Source of the DNA: Spizellomyces sp. 'palustris'
Lineage: Eukaryota; Chytridiomycota; Chytridiomycetes; Spizellomycetales; Spizellomycetaceae
Direction of reading: 5' to 3'
NCBI GenBank assembly: GCA_006535965.1
Contig: QEAR01000010.1
Location: 304,535 to 368,534, forward strand
Length of the DNA: 64,000 nucleotides
Below the pieces are notes generated by a model. It saw only the letters and a program-made list of their open reading frames with translations. It was not told the origin of the DNA and did no database searches. How positions within the stretch are numbered: the stretch's first letter is position 1; the number at the start of each line of letters is the position of its first letter. Made by a program: the position numbers and the translations under genes. Below, piece after piece: positions 1 to 10,119 of this stretch.

Positions 1-291
1 GACCCATTAGGATCTCGGTGCTCTGACCAAGCTAAGTGGACGAGGGGAGGACCTGGCGGGGGAGGTGGTGGGCGAATGGGAGGTTGGCCGTTTCCCGGAC
101 TGGCAGCACCCGACTGCGAGACTGGCAGTTGACGTGGCGGACGCTGCCGTTGTGGAGGCCTTGTGCGTGGTGAGGCAGGGTCGTATTCGGGGTCAAGAGG
201 GTCCATCTTTGTGTAGATCTCGTCCTTACAAAGAATAGCGCACGTCGCGAACAAATTGGCCAGTACATGTGGCTTAGCATTGCGTATGGAG
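1..291 (-). CDS. Unidentified proline-rich protein, partial (runs off left edge)
   Basis: On the minus strand an open frame runs from an apparent splice acceptor at about 292 to the window edge without a stop. It encodes a short hydrophobic, Cys-containing stretch (ANLFATCAILCKDEIYTK), then MDPLDPEYDP, then a strongly Pro/Arg/Gln-rich tail containing a run of prolines (PPIRPPPPPPGPP). An ATG lies at 206, but the frame stays open upstream to the acceptor, so the true start is probably in an earlier exon that I could not place between 292 and 841. It is head-to-head with SEC24. No family was recognised. Codon-like composition and lack of stops support coding, but a non-coding explanation is possible. 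Confidence 0.35.
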
Positions 292-841
292 CTGCCAATT
301 CAAAATAACATAGCGGAAGATTGTGTATTTGGAATCAACAGCTGGCAGTTTTACGACAGGCAGATCATATCCGTACAGATAAAGTAATAGGCTGTAATTG
401 CTCTTTTCCTGATAGGCGCTTTACCCGCACCATCCCAACGACAGTGGTTTGCAGGAATCGTGCAAACGGCAGCCGTAGCGAGACAATAAGGAATCGCTTA
501 CTGCAAACACCCCAAACGTACGTTTGTGACAACCCCTCAGCAATCGCTGGAAACCTCCCCCCGGCGGATAGCCCACCCTCGCACACGAATGATCGGTGCT
601 TTGGAAAGCAGCGGATTGGGGCAGCTATCACGTGACTGGTGGATGAGTCATTCGACGGCCGTGCCTTTGGTGTGTTGGGATCCTTTGCCCGTACGCGCTC
701 AGAGTTTTGGTTCTGTTTTCCATCTGCAGCAGCATCCTTCTGCCTGTTGTCGAGAGCAGCTTTATTGTGGGAGGGTGTGCAAAGGGTTTTCAACGTATAG
801 TTGCTTGTCCTGCTGCTAGATAATAGGTTGGAGACCCAGTC
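292..841. promoter_or_regulatory. Divergent intergenic region upstream of SEC24
   Basis: About 550 bases between the left-edge gene (-) and SEC24 (+). It contains a palindromic E-box, ATCACGTGAC at 627-636, which matches the core recognised by Cbf1/USF-type bHLH factors. Minus-strand frames here have no recognisable similarity; an upstream exon of the left-edge gene may be hidden here. No clear TATA box was seen. Confidence 0.35.
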
Positions 842-3800
842 ATGGCAAGTCCACCTCCCCCTTTCCCGCAACAATCGGATATGAGACCAGGACTGCCTCC
901 AACAGGACCACAGCCAGGAGGGCCTGCTCAGAGACCACTTCCTCTTCAAGGTGCATTGCCAAACTCACCGGCAATGTTTCGTCCACAGAGACCGCCAGCC
1001 GGTCCTGGAGGTGCATTTACCGCTCCCGGACAACCTCAGGCGCATGGCCAGCCAGGAGTGCCCACCTTTGGAGGTTCACAGCCGGTTGGTCCACCGAATG
1101 TAGGGCAGCAGTTTAGGCCGTCACCACTTCATTATCAAGGTAAGTCTATAATTATGTTTTTGTATTTTTTTTCCGATGATCGGTTGGATCAACGCGCCTG
1201 GCCCATCTATGTGTCCGTTTCTCATTTTTGCTTGACTAGACTCGTTCCGACAACAGAGCGGCCCACTGCCCAGATTGCAACCGGGACCGCAAGCAGGACA
1301 TCAGCCGGGGTATCAGCCTGTATCACAGCCAGGCCTGCAAGCAGGACATCAGCCGGGGCATCAGCCTGTATCACAGCCAGGCCTGCAGACAGGGCATCAA
1401 CCGGGGTATCAGCCTGTATCACAGCCAGGCCTGCAGACAGGGCATCAACCGGGTTACCAGGCCATGTCACAACCAGGACCACGTCCCATGCCTCCGCAAG
1501 CAATCTCGCCAGTTCCGCCTGGGTTTGGCCGACCACAACCACAACCGGGTCCAGCGCAAAGCGGAGGAGGACTGGGAACCATGGCGCCTGCTTCCGCTCC
1601 TATGCAACCACAGCAACCATTAACCTCATCAGTACCTGGTGCACCACAGCAACTACCGCAGCCTCCTACATCAGGAATGCCTGCTATGGATGGACTGGCA
1701 ACTCAAGTTGGTGCGATGCACATTGGACCTACTGGCGGGTCGCGCTCGACACGAGCAAAGCGCGTTTACGCATCGCCTCCAGGATCTACAGCTGATCTTC
1801 ATGCCCCGGGAGGACAAGTGCCACCTATGCCTGGAGTTGGAGCTCAGCAATACGGAGCTCAGTTTGGACAACCTGGCATGCCTGGTGTTTCGGGACCGCA
1901 GGTCGGGCAACCTGCTGCATTTGGGCACGGTCCCGGGCAACCTGGTATGCATCCCTATCCCGGACAGTCACTGCAACCAGGTATGCCTTCGCAACCCGTG
2001 CCTCCGTCATTTATCCCACAACCCGGCCCTGGCTTTGCCCAAGCTCCCACGTTCCAGCATCCATCCCAGCCTAGCATGCAACCGGGCATGCAACCCGGTA
2101 TGCAACCTGGAATGCAACAGGGTATGCAACCGGGTATGCAACCTGGAATGCAGCCTGGAATGCACCCCTCCCAGGCAGCCCCTCCCCAAGCTCGTTCACG
2201 AATTGACCCAAATCAGGTGCCCAGCCCGATCTTGGTACAGGAAAACGATCAGGCCATTTACCAAAATGCACCCTACTCTACCACATCCCGATCGGTCCCT
2301 CCTCTCGCATCTACAATTTTTAAAGCGATTGATGACGGGACATGTAACCCTAGATTCATCCGCCTGACCACATATAACATGCCTTGTACCGAAGAATTAG
2401 CGAATACTACTTCAGTGCCATTGGGATTGGTTGTACAGCCATTAGCCAATCTCAGTCACGACGAGGATCCTATCGAAGTCGTCGATTTTGGAGAGCAGGG
2501 GCCAGTACGATGTAACCGGTGCAAGGCGTATGTGAATCCGTATTTCCGCTTCATTGATGGTGGGAGAAAATTTGTTTGCAATTTGTGTTCATTTGAGAAT
2601 GAAGTGGCACCCGAGTACTTTATGAACCTTGATATGAGTGGACGCCGTATGGACATCATGCGACGACCAGAGCTACGAAGGGGAACTGTTGAATTTATTG
2701 CGTCCAAGGAATACTTAGCTCGTCCAGCGAAACCAGCGTCATACGTCCTTGCCATCGATGTTTCATGGAACGCTATTCAGAGTGGGATGTTGAGACGTGC
2801 AGTCGAAGCGATACGTGAGCTGCTCTATACCCAGGAAAAGACCCTCCCTCCTGGCACAAGAGTGGGCATCATGACATTCGACAAGTCTGTGCATTTCTAC
2901 AATCTGAAACCGACATTGGATCAACCTCAAATGTTGGTGGTACCGGACATAGGCGATATCTTCGTTCCTTTGAACGAAGGTTTTCTGGTAGATCCCACCG
3001 AGTCACGATCGGTCATTGAGAACTTGCTCGATACTCTGCCGACAATTTTTGAAGGGAACAGAATTAGTGAGCCTGCACTCGGTGCGGCGGTCCAAGCGGC
3101 CTATGCTGCACTCAAGGAGTATGGAGGGAAATTGACCGTTTTTCAGACGATGCTCCCAACCTTTGGACCTGGACAGCTCAAAAATCGGGAAGACATTAAA
3201 TTGTTGGGTACCGACAAGGAGCGAACTCTGTATGAGCCACAAGAGTACTTTTGGAAAAAGTTGGCTCAAGATTGCTCGCAAAGCGGTATCTGCGTTGACA
3301 TGTTCCTGTTCCCAACGGCGTACATAGATGTAGCCACAATTGGAAGTTTGTCGGCTATTACCGGAGGTGATCTGTATCAGTACGTCAACTTTGACGTCAA
3401 CCGGGACGGACTACGGTTCGGAGAAGATCTTAAGCGCTCTTTGACGCAATTATTTGGTTACGATGCATTGTTGCGAATTCGGGCATCAAATGGTCCGTCT
3501 CTTCCTGCTCGTTATTGTTTCTGAATATCCAAAGCTCACGGCCTCTTATCTCCCAGGCTTGAAGGTTGTCGAGCATTTTGGCAACTTTTACATGAAAAAC
3601 AGTACCGATGTCGAACTGGCCGGTCTCACTTCTCAGACAGCAATAGGAATTGCCATCAAACATGATGGCAAATTGGACGAGAAACAAGAATCGGCCTTCC
3701 AAGCAGCTCTGTTGTACACAACAGCCACCGGCGAACGACGCATTCGGGTACACAATATATCAGTTCCGAATACGTCGCTGCTGGGAAATGTCTTCCGGTA

Positions 3801-5045
3801 TGCAGAAATGGACACAACTATTAACTACCTAATGAAAGCAGGTATGGGCCACTTGTCCTGGCTAGTTTTAGTATGTACTCTAAATGAAAACCCTGGGAAC
3901 CAGCGATCGCACAAACTGTCAATTCTTCACTCAAAACAGTGAGAGATCGGTTAGCAGAAAAATGTGTCAAAATCCTGGCCGCCTACCGTAAACACGCCGC
4001 CTCATCATCATCTCCCGGACAGGTACGCTACAAATCTGGTCTCGTGGCGTTCCGTAGAGCTCTTTTAATAAAGCGCATCTGTATCAGCTCATCCTTCCTG
4101 AATCCTTCAAGCTGTACGCGCTCTACACCTTGTGTATGCTCAAATTAAAGGCGTTTCGTGGAGGTAGGCGAGCTTGCAATAGGATGATTCTATTAGAACA
4201 GTTGCTGAACGTCGTCAACAGGACCGGAGATGTCGACAGATGTGCGTGTGTTCAACATGCGTATGCTGAAAGCCCTTGGTGTTGCCGAATCGATTCCACT
4301 CTTGTACCCTCGTCTCATGCAGTTGCATGAGCTACCTCCGCAGGTAATACGATTGAGAGCATGCTATCTATGTGTGGGGCCCTACCAACAGGATTCATTG
4401 ACCTTGCAATAGTGCGGAGAGGTAGATGAAAGAGGAAGAATAATACTGCCGCCGCTTATCAGAGTATCACAAGAACGCCTGAGCTCGGCTGGTGCTTATA
4501 TTATCGGTATGATCTTTTTCAAGCCTGTTTGTGCGAACTGCCCGTAACCAAAGGCCTTTTGATAGAAAATGGTCAGCAGATGATGATTTGGCTTGGCCGA
4601 GGTATTTCGCAAGAGTTTTTGCGAAGTGTCTTTGGCGTAGATAGCCTGGATGCCGTTGATTCCAAGATGGTGAGCAAACGTCATACTAGATGATGCCATA
4701 ATACAGCGGAAACTGATCAAACTTTTTCCGTATCAGCGTACCATTCCCGCGTTTGATAACCCGACGTCCGTTCGCACGCGAGCAATACTGGACCAGTTGC
4801 AAGCAGACCGTGCAAGATACCTTTATCTTCAAATCGTCCGCCAACAGATGGACCAGTTTGCGGAAGTCGAGTTCAACAACCTTTTGGTAGAGGACCAGAA
4901 CCTGGATAACATGACATACGTTGATTACCTGGTCGCTGTGCATAGGTAAGAACCAACTGTTGTAGAGGGCTAAATTGGCCCGCGTGTCTAAATCCTTACT
5001 TGGAAATCATGCAGGCAAATCCAAATGGAGCTTTCCGCGTCGTAA
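842..5045 (+). CDS. SEC24: COPII coat cargo-binding subunit Sec24 (C/D-like)
   Basis: Sec24 pairs with Sec23 as the inner COPII coat that selects cargo at ER exit sites. Exon 1 (842-1139) and the large exon 2 (1240-3492) give a Pro/Gln/Gly-rich N-terminus of about 450 residues with tandem repeats. A zinc finger follows (CNRCKAYVNPYFRF, then CNLC), then the trunk vWA-like domain (SYVLAIDVSWNAIQSG), the beta-sandwich (FGNFYMKNSTDVEL), the helical domain (CVKILAAYRKHAASSSSPGQ) and the gelsolin domain (QQMMIWLGRGISQEF). Further exons start near 3557, 3940, 4088 and 4212, with others to a last short exon ending HRQIQMELSAS-stop at 5045. Trunk wording (QPQMLVVPDIGDIFVPL) resembles the SEC24C/D branch more than A/B; that subtype is my inference. 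Length is about 1,000 residues, normal for the family. Confidence 0.93.
1288..1470 (+). repeat. 48-nt in-frame tandem repeat in SEC24
   Basis: About three to four near-identical 48-nt units encode a 16-residue unit of the form QPGLQ-A/T-GHQPG-Y/H-QPVS within the disordered N-terminus of Sec24. Units differ by a few substitutions. Because the period is a multiple of three, copy-number change would keep the frame. Confidence 0.9.
2074..2166 (+). repeat. 12-nt in-frame tandem repeat (MQPG) in SEC24
   Basis: About eight imperfect copies of a 12-nt unit ATGCAACCGGGN encode consecutive MQPG tetrapeptides, with one MQQG variant, just upstream of the folded part of Sec24. Synonymous differences in the Gly codon (GGC/GGT/GGA) suggest the array is not brand new. 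Confidence 0.9.
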
Positions 5046-5359
5046 TGAAGAAAAGATACCCTTGAACAGTGGGAGTTTGGGGTATAGCTGTCAGCTCGAC
5101 TGGCATATTGAGAGTTGGGAGTGAACAAGTTCTCAGAATCTCTTATGCATTTTTGTGCAATTAAATGTACTTAGACCTCTCCTACATATTCTGATGCGAG
5201 GAACTTTAGCTATTCTGCCTATAGTGAGTGACATCTATACTAGCTGCGCGCGGCTTGCGTATCCACTGGTGCAGAGGTCCAGACGTGAGCGTCCCCTCAC
5301 AAGTTTGCCTTCCCAGATCGTCTTGCCTGTCGGGGTAAGTTCACTCCCATTTGTGAGAG
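5046..5359. other. Convergent intergenic spacer between SEC24 and HAL2
   Basis: 314 bases between the stop codons of two genes that face each other. It should hold both 3' UTRs. Only short unsupported frames are present and no canonical structured element was seen. Confidence 0.5.
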
Positions 5360-6751
5360 CTACTGCTTCTCAGCCAGAACTTTGCGCACCGCCTCCATGA
5401 CTTGGTCGTGAATCTTCTCATTTGTGGCGACTACACCCTTGTTTGCTCTCAAGGTGCGACCGAGGGAGAAATCCAGAGGTTTTCCGTAGACGTCGCACGT
5501 TTTACCACCAGCTTCTTGGACTAGTAGAGACCCACCAGCATGATCCTATAACATTTAAGAGTAACGATGAGCTAATGACAGAGAGTGTTGAGAGCCACCC
5601 GGCACGTACCCAAATTTTCTCTTCATATGTCGCACTGACAGGCAGTCTCAGATAAATGTCAGCATCACCTCGCGCCAACACCCCATACTTGCATTGACTG
5701 TCCATTCTCGCAGACGGCTTGGTGATTCCTAGTAGAGAGGCAATCTTGGCCGCATCGCCTTGTGACGAATGGCCCGCCTCAACTGACTCGCAGAAAAGTG
5801 CATCCGCCGGGTTCGAGGTGTTACTAACGTGAATTCGACGCTCTTCCGTGCCTGTAAATGTTCGCTAGATGGATTGCTCAACCACGAGCTCAATAATAGA
5901 AATGCGCGACTGGGAATGACCTACCATGTACGCCCCTCCACCTTTGACGGCAGTGAACAGGCACCCACGCTCGCCATCTGGTTTGGAAAGTTGTACTGGA
6001 AGGTTGGGACAACCTAATACTCCCAGTTGAACTTGTCCATCCACAATCAGGGCCAAACATACTGCAAACTGCTCTCCTCGCAAAAATCCTTTTGTTCCGT
6101 CTAGCCATGACAATGGAGGGATATTCAGTGATAGTGCGATAGATGGACGCGATAACGTTTCGACATTTACCAATTGGGTCTAATGTCCAGAATCGTCCTT
6201 TCGGCCCCCCGGTGTACATTCCCAAATCGATCGCTTTAAGGATCTGTTTACCCGTCCATGTTATAAATTCCATCTCTGAAAACAGTTGTTACAAGAGTGC
6301 ATGCTCACCTCGTCCGTGGACATTGGTGAGTCCACGACACTGTTTGCGAGGTCAACAACTTTATCGCACGTTGCTTTGTTTTGTTGTAGTTCCGATGAAT
6401 CCTCTTCGCCAACAATCGGGTCATTTGGAAATGCAGCGTGAAGGATAGAGTTGACAACAGCTTGTGCTCCATAATCTGCGACTATTGAGGACTCAAGGTT
6501 CAACCCAACTGTTGGAAACAAACGCCGTACTTTTGCATGACAATCTCTTACCAGTGACTGGAGACTTGTCCTTTTTGCTAATGGTCTCTGCTGAAACAAG
6601 GTGTTGAAATACGGTTTGGCATAGCTTTGACGCTCGAAGAACTGCCTCCACGGCGATTGCTCGCTCTTTTGCCAATGCTTTTCAAGATAATGGTTAGATG
6701 CCAAGCAAGAATAGCGGCAGCAGCAAGACTATACTCACATAGAGTAGACAT
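5360..6751 (-). CDS. HAL2: 3'(2'),5'-bisphosphate nucleotidase (Hal2/Met22 family)
   Basis: The enzyme hydrolyses 3'-phosphoadenosine 5'-phosphate (PAP), a by-product of sulfate assimilation, and belongs to the Mg-dependent, Li/Na-sensitive inositol monophosphatase superfamily. Seen here: an N-terminal helix (AKERAIAVEAVLRASKLCQ), DKSPVT joined to VADYGAQAVVNS, PIVGEEDSSEL, the metal-binding motif LDPI + DGTKGFLRGEQFAVCLAL split by an intron, and the C-terminal block EAGGKTCDVYGKPLDF. The start is placed at 6751, where a 13-nt first exon (MSTL) has a strong GTGAGT donor; its intron ends at an AG about 14 nt downstream of a branch-like CTAAC, and the frame is kept. It is head-to-head with the BTB gene. 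Confidence 0.92.
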
Positions 6752-7179
6752 GTGGATAGAGCGTTTGACGGGGGAAATTCGACGGACGAGACCGACCAGC
6801 ATCGATGATTTGAATCTCTCAAAAGATCAGACTCAACAAAAATGGCGGACGTGTTTTGCCATGGCAACAGAGCCAGAATGCGTCGGGCGAGTTTCGAACC
6901 TCTCTGATAAATCTTTCAAGAAATGCCGCTTTGGGATTATGGAGGCCGTTTTGCTCACTGCCCAGCACGAGAAGGAATCGGCGTCGATGAACAAGCTCTC
7001 GTTCGCAAACGCAAACTCGTCATTGTTGGGCCTCATTGCAGAGTCTTAGTTTGAGTAAAATCAAAGAGTGTGAGATATCGTTTTCCGTTTGGCCGTGAGG
7101 CAATTTGCGCAGTTTCAACCCGTGCCTAAACATCAACGTCATACAGGGCTTTACCTCCAATTACACCTTTCCATCACAT
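6752..7179. promoter_or_regulatory. Divergent promoter region HAL2 / BTB membrane protein
   Basis: 428 bases between two start codons on opposite strands. A minus-strand 67-codon frame (6833-7036) is open but has no recognisable similarity and no supporting splice context. No clear TATA or known operator was picked out. Confidence 0.4.
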
Positions 7180-8816
7180 ATGGCTTTGCCTACCCATGAC
7201 CAACCTCCACCTTCACATAGTATAGCTGGCAGAGGTCATTCCATGGACGATCAACCTGAAACCCTTTTCCCGCCGTTTGTGTACGGTCCACCCTCCCGCT
7301 CTGGCCTTTCATGGTCAACCCTAGTCCTCTATGCGCTTGCCGCAGTCGGAATTCTCTCCCTATTGCTGCATCTCTCGGGCGGTGGCCAAAGAAAGCCATC
7401 CAAAAGCCATAAGCGAAGACGAAAAGTGACTAAACAGGTCGTCCCAGCGCCCACTGGCGGCTTGGAAGATGCATCCGAGGCTCAGCTTACAAAGTTGGTA
7501 CAAGTTGAAGAGGAAGAAGAGACCGAATCAGATGAGGATGAAACACCGCGACGGGGTAAGGACAAGTATACTGACAGATCGGCACGAGATGATGACTGAC
7601 TTTTACATCATCTACATTTGAAGATTACAGCAAGGTCGTCGGTGATACTTTTACAAATGCGATGGTTAATGGTAGGTACAAGATGTGCCTAAGCATGCAT
7701 TCGTCAGCACGGTAACGGTTTAATTTTCACAGGCGCTGTCCTACTTAAACGCAGCCCAATCCCAGATTTTCTAGTATCTATGACTGGGTATGGGTTGGAG
7801 GGTTACAAGCGTGTAAATAACGCTTTTGGCGTTGAGGAGAAGATGGTGAAAGCAAGTCAGAAAGCCGTCTCTGCTGGAATACAAGCAACAGGTATCTTTG
7901 CGCATGCGGCAATTAAGGCCGGTCTTGCGTATCAAATGGCCCCAGGCCGGCGGGAGAAAGGCCAAAGATTGGCTATACGCGAAGGCACGGAAGACGAAGA
8001 CAGGCCAGTAAAGGTTGTACGAATTATAGAAAACGCCGTTCCAGGCAGTATACCCCCACCGGTACTGGCGGATGTCTCGACGCAGACGGACGATGATCTC
8101 GTTGATGGAGAAGCTACCGGGCCAGCTACTGCGACCGGTGGTGTTTCGAGTGTTCTTGCTTCTTACCTTGCCTCTTCTCTTCGTGTGGCGGGGAACGTTG
8201 CCACCGCCAGCAGTGAAGTGGTGCTCGGTAAGGATCGGACGCTTAAACTTTTGGGGGTGGACCCGATAGAAGCGCGGCGCAATCCAGACGCTCCCGAGGA
8301 TGGGAATGTCAGATATATCAACGTCGGGGGTATTCTGTATGCCACTACCCTCGAAACGTTGACCGCTGCCGAAGGTTCTCTCCTGGCCGAATGGTTTGGA
8401 GATGAGAGCAAGCGGGCTAGTTTGGAGGTCAAGGATGGTAGTTATTTCCTTGACAGGGATGGTAAGGTGGAACCCGTGCTTGATAATGAGAATTGCATAG
8501 CTTACATTTCTTGGTAGGTACGCACTTTCGGCACATTCTAAATTATTTGCGCGGTCTACCCACGCACGATACTATGTCGGGTGCCGCCTCACTAAAGCAA
8601 TTGCTGCTGGAGGCTGAATTTTACCGACTTCCTGACCTAGCCGACGACGTGGCGCGTCGAATTACAGAGGTGGAGCTCGAGGAACAAAGTGTGATGGAAC
8701 TAGTAGACAAGTTAGTCCGCCGCCTGATTCCTGGTGGAATTTCCGGGCGTACAGTGCTTTTGGCGGGGAATGCATTGCTTGTGGCTACTGCTATCGGTAT
8801 TTTGTGGCTATATTGA
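7180..8816 (+). CDS. BTB/POZ (KCTD-type T1) protein with N- and C-terminal membrane segments
   Basis: Four exons (7180-7555, about 7625-7672, 7733-8461, 8518-8816) encode roughly 480 residues. Near residue 45-65 is a hydrophobic segment (STLVLYALAAVGILSLLLHL), followed by a basic patch (KSHKRRRK) and an acidic stretch. An Ala/Gly-rich region follows (VKASQKAVSAGIQATGIFAH), then a T1-type BTB fold: YINVGGILYATTLETLTAAE, and DRDG joined to THFRHILNYLRGLP. The last 23 residues are hydrophobic (LLAGNALLVATAIGILWLY), as in a tail anchor. Joining DRDG to THFRHILNY needs an intron at 8462-8517 and restores the KCTD consensus exactly. KCTD proteins often oligomerise and act as Cullin-3 adaptors. I know of no family with this membrane-BTB-membrane layout; function is unknown. 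Confidence 0.82.
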
Positions 8817-9097
8817 GCTTATTGGGGCTGAAAATTGGAAAGGTTTGTATGATACATTTACTCTAGATGCTCTCTTTTGCGGGCAAAATATTATTATCCA
8901 TTCGCATCCTTTTCGCAAATGAACGCCATCAGCACGGCAAAAATCGAGGCAATTGATATTTTGAAATCTTCTATTCAAGAGTTGCGCAGCAAGACACCAG
9001 CCTAAGCCACCCGTGATTACGAAGGCGTTTTGGCGCTCTGAATATTTAACCATCATCCAAAAGGCTCGCTGTACTTGAGGGATTTGGACAAGGCAAA

Positions 9098-9816
9098 ATG
9101 ACGACGGAGATTGTTCGAGCTCTGCGGGCACGGCCGCCACCACCTACTGCATCGGAAATGTTTCATGCGAACATCAGAAAAGGAAGCATAAACGTTGAGC
9201 CTTCCGGAGGCATTATGCATGTGAGTGCCGGCACGGCGGACCTCGCCGTGGTTCCTGCAAATTCTGTATATGGCCATGTCAGCGCCAAGTCAAAGCCGAC
9301 GAAAGCCACTGACAATACTCCCACTCGGAGACCATCACAATTGGCGCTTAAAACACCGGGTGAGCAAAATCCGGAATATTCAAGACGAAGGGCCATGTCG
9401 GCGAGAAGGGCATCAGAATACAATCCGGTAAGGGACAGTAAGAGCAAACCCTCAGTGGTCAGCACGCATGAGAATGGTATCGCGTTGGCCAAAATGTCCA
9501 AAGGTAGGGCTGCGCTATGCATTGGTCAGAGATCGACCTATGCATTTCCTGCAACGTTTGCAGTGCTAATGATGTTAATGACACATACTTAGCAAAAGAT
9601 TCGAGTTCAGAAACATGCTTCCCTCGTAGAAATCGTAGCGGTAGTGCACCACCGTCGGTGGCACGAGTCTTGGCTGTCGCAGAGAAGGGAGATGCATCGC
9701 AGCGCCGCAAATCGGTCGTTTTTAAGAGTGATGGTCATCCACCTGCCGCAACTGATAGAGCTCCTGCTAAACAAAGGCATTCGCAAAATGAAAGAAAATC
9801 TAATTATCAAAAGTGA
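9098..9816 (+). CDS. Hypothetical basic, Ser/Pro-rich protein
   Basis: Two exons (9098-9503 and 9593-9816), joined in frame at ...KMSK-AKDSSSE..., encode about 210 residues. The start follows a short spacer after the BTB gene on the same strand. The protein is rich in Ser, Arg, Lys and Pro, has no hydrophobic segment and looks largely disordered. Pieces such as RRRAMSARRASEYNP and SQRRKSVVFKS contain RRxS-type basic phosphosite contexts. No family was recognised. It converges with LRRIQ1 on the opposite strand. Confidence 0.55.
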
Positions 9817-10119
9817 CATATATATGTACAGTCCTAAAATGGCCAACCCTTCAAGCCTTCCTATCTATCAGTTGCTGTTGTCGTGTGGTCAGGGTCGGTC
9901 CAGTATATCCATGATCCTTTAGCGACGGCAGATATTCTGCATGGTAAAATGCGTAGTGCAATTGGCGATGGCTATGTGGGCCAACGTCTACTTGGTAGGT
10001 TGCTGTGTGATGCCCGATGTCAGAATCTGCGAGATGCGAGGTCACTGCATGGATTTGCGGTTCGAGGGATTCTTTGTCGCGATGGCTTCTCATCAGTTTT
10101 TTGGATACGTAATTGTTGA

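Noticed and set aside
1222-1542. Minus-strand 106-codon frame opposite the Sec24 repeats
   Set aside because: Its repeated peptide is the mirror of the 48-nt coding repeat in SEC24; it is a shadow frame.
2007-2271. Minus-strand His/Leu/Arg repeat frames opposite MQPG repeats
   Set aside because: Generated by the 12-nt repeat on the coding strand; no independent support.
6833-7036. Minus-strand 67-codon frame between HAL2 and the BTB gene
   Set aside because: No similarity, no splice context, lies in a divergent promoter.
9851-10093. Minus-strand 80-codon frame downstream of LRRIQ1
   Set aside because: Could be a final LRRIQ1 exon, but the best splice from the preceding exon reaches a stop at 10120 in another frame, and the peptide shows no motif.
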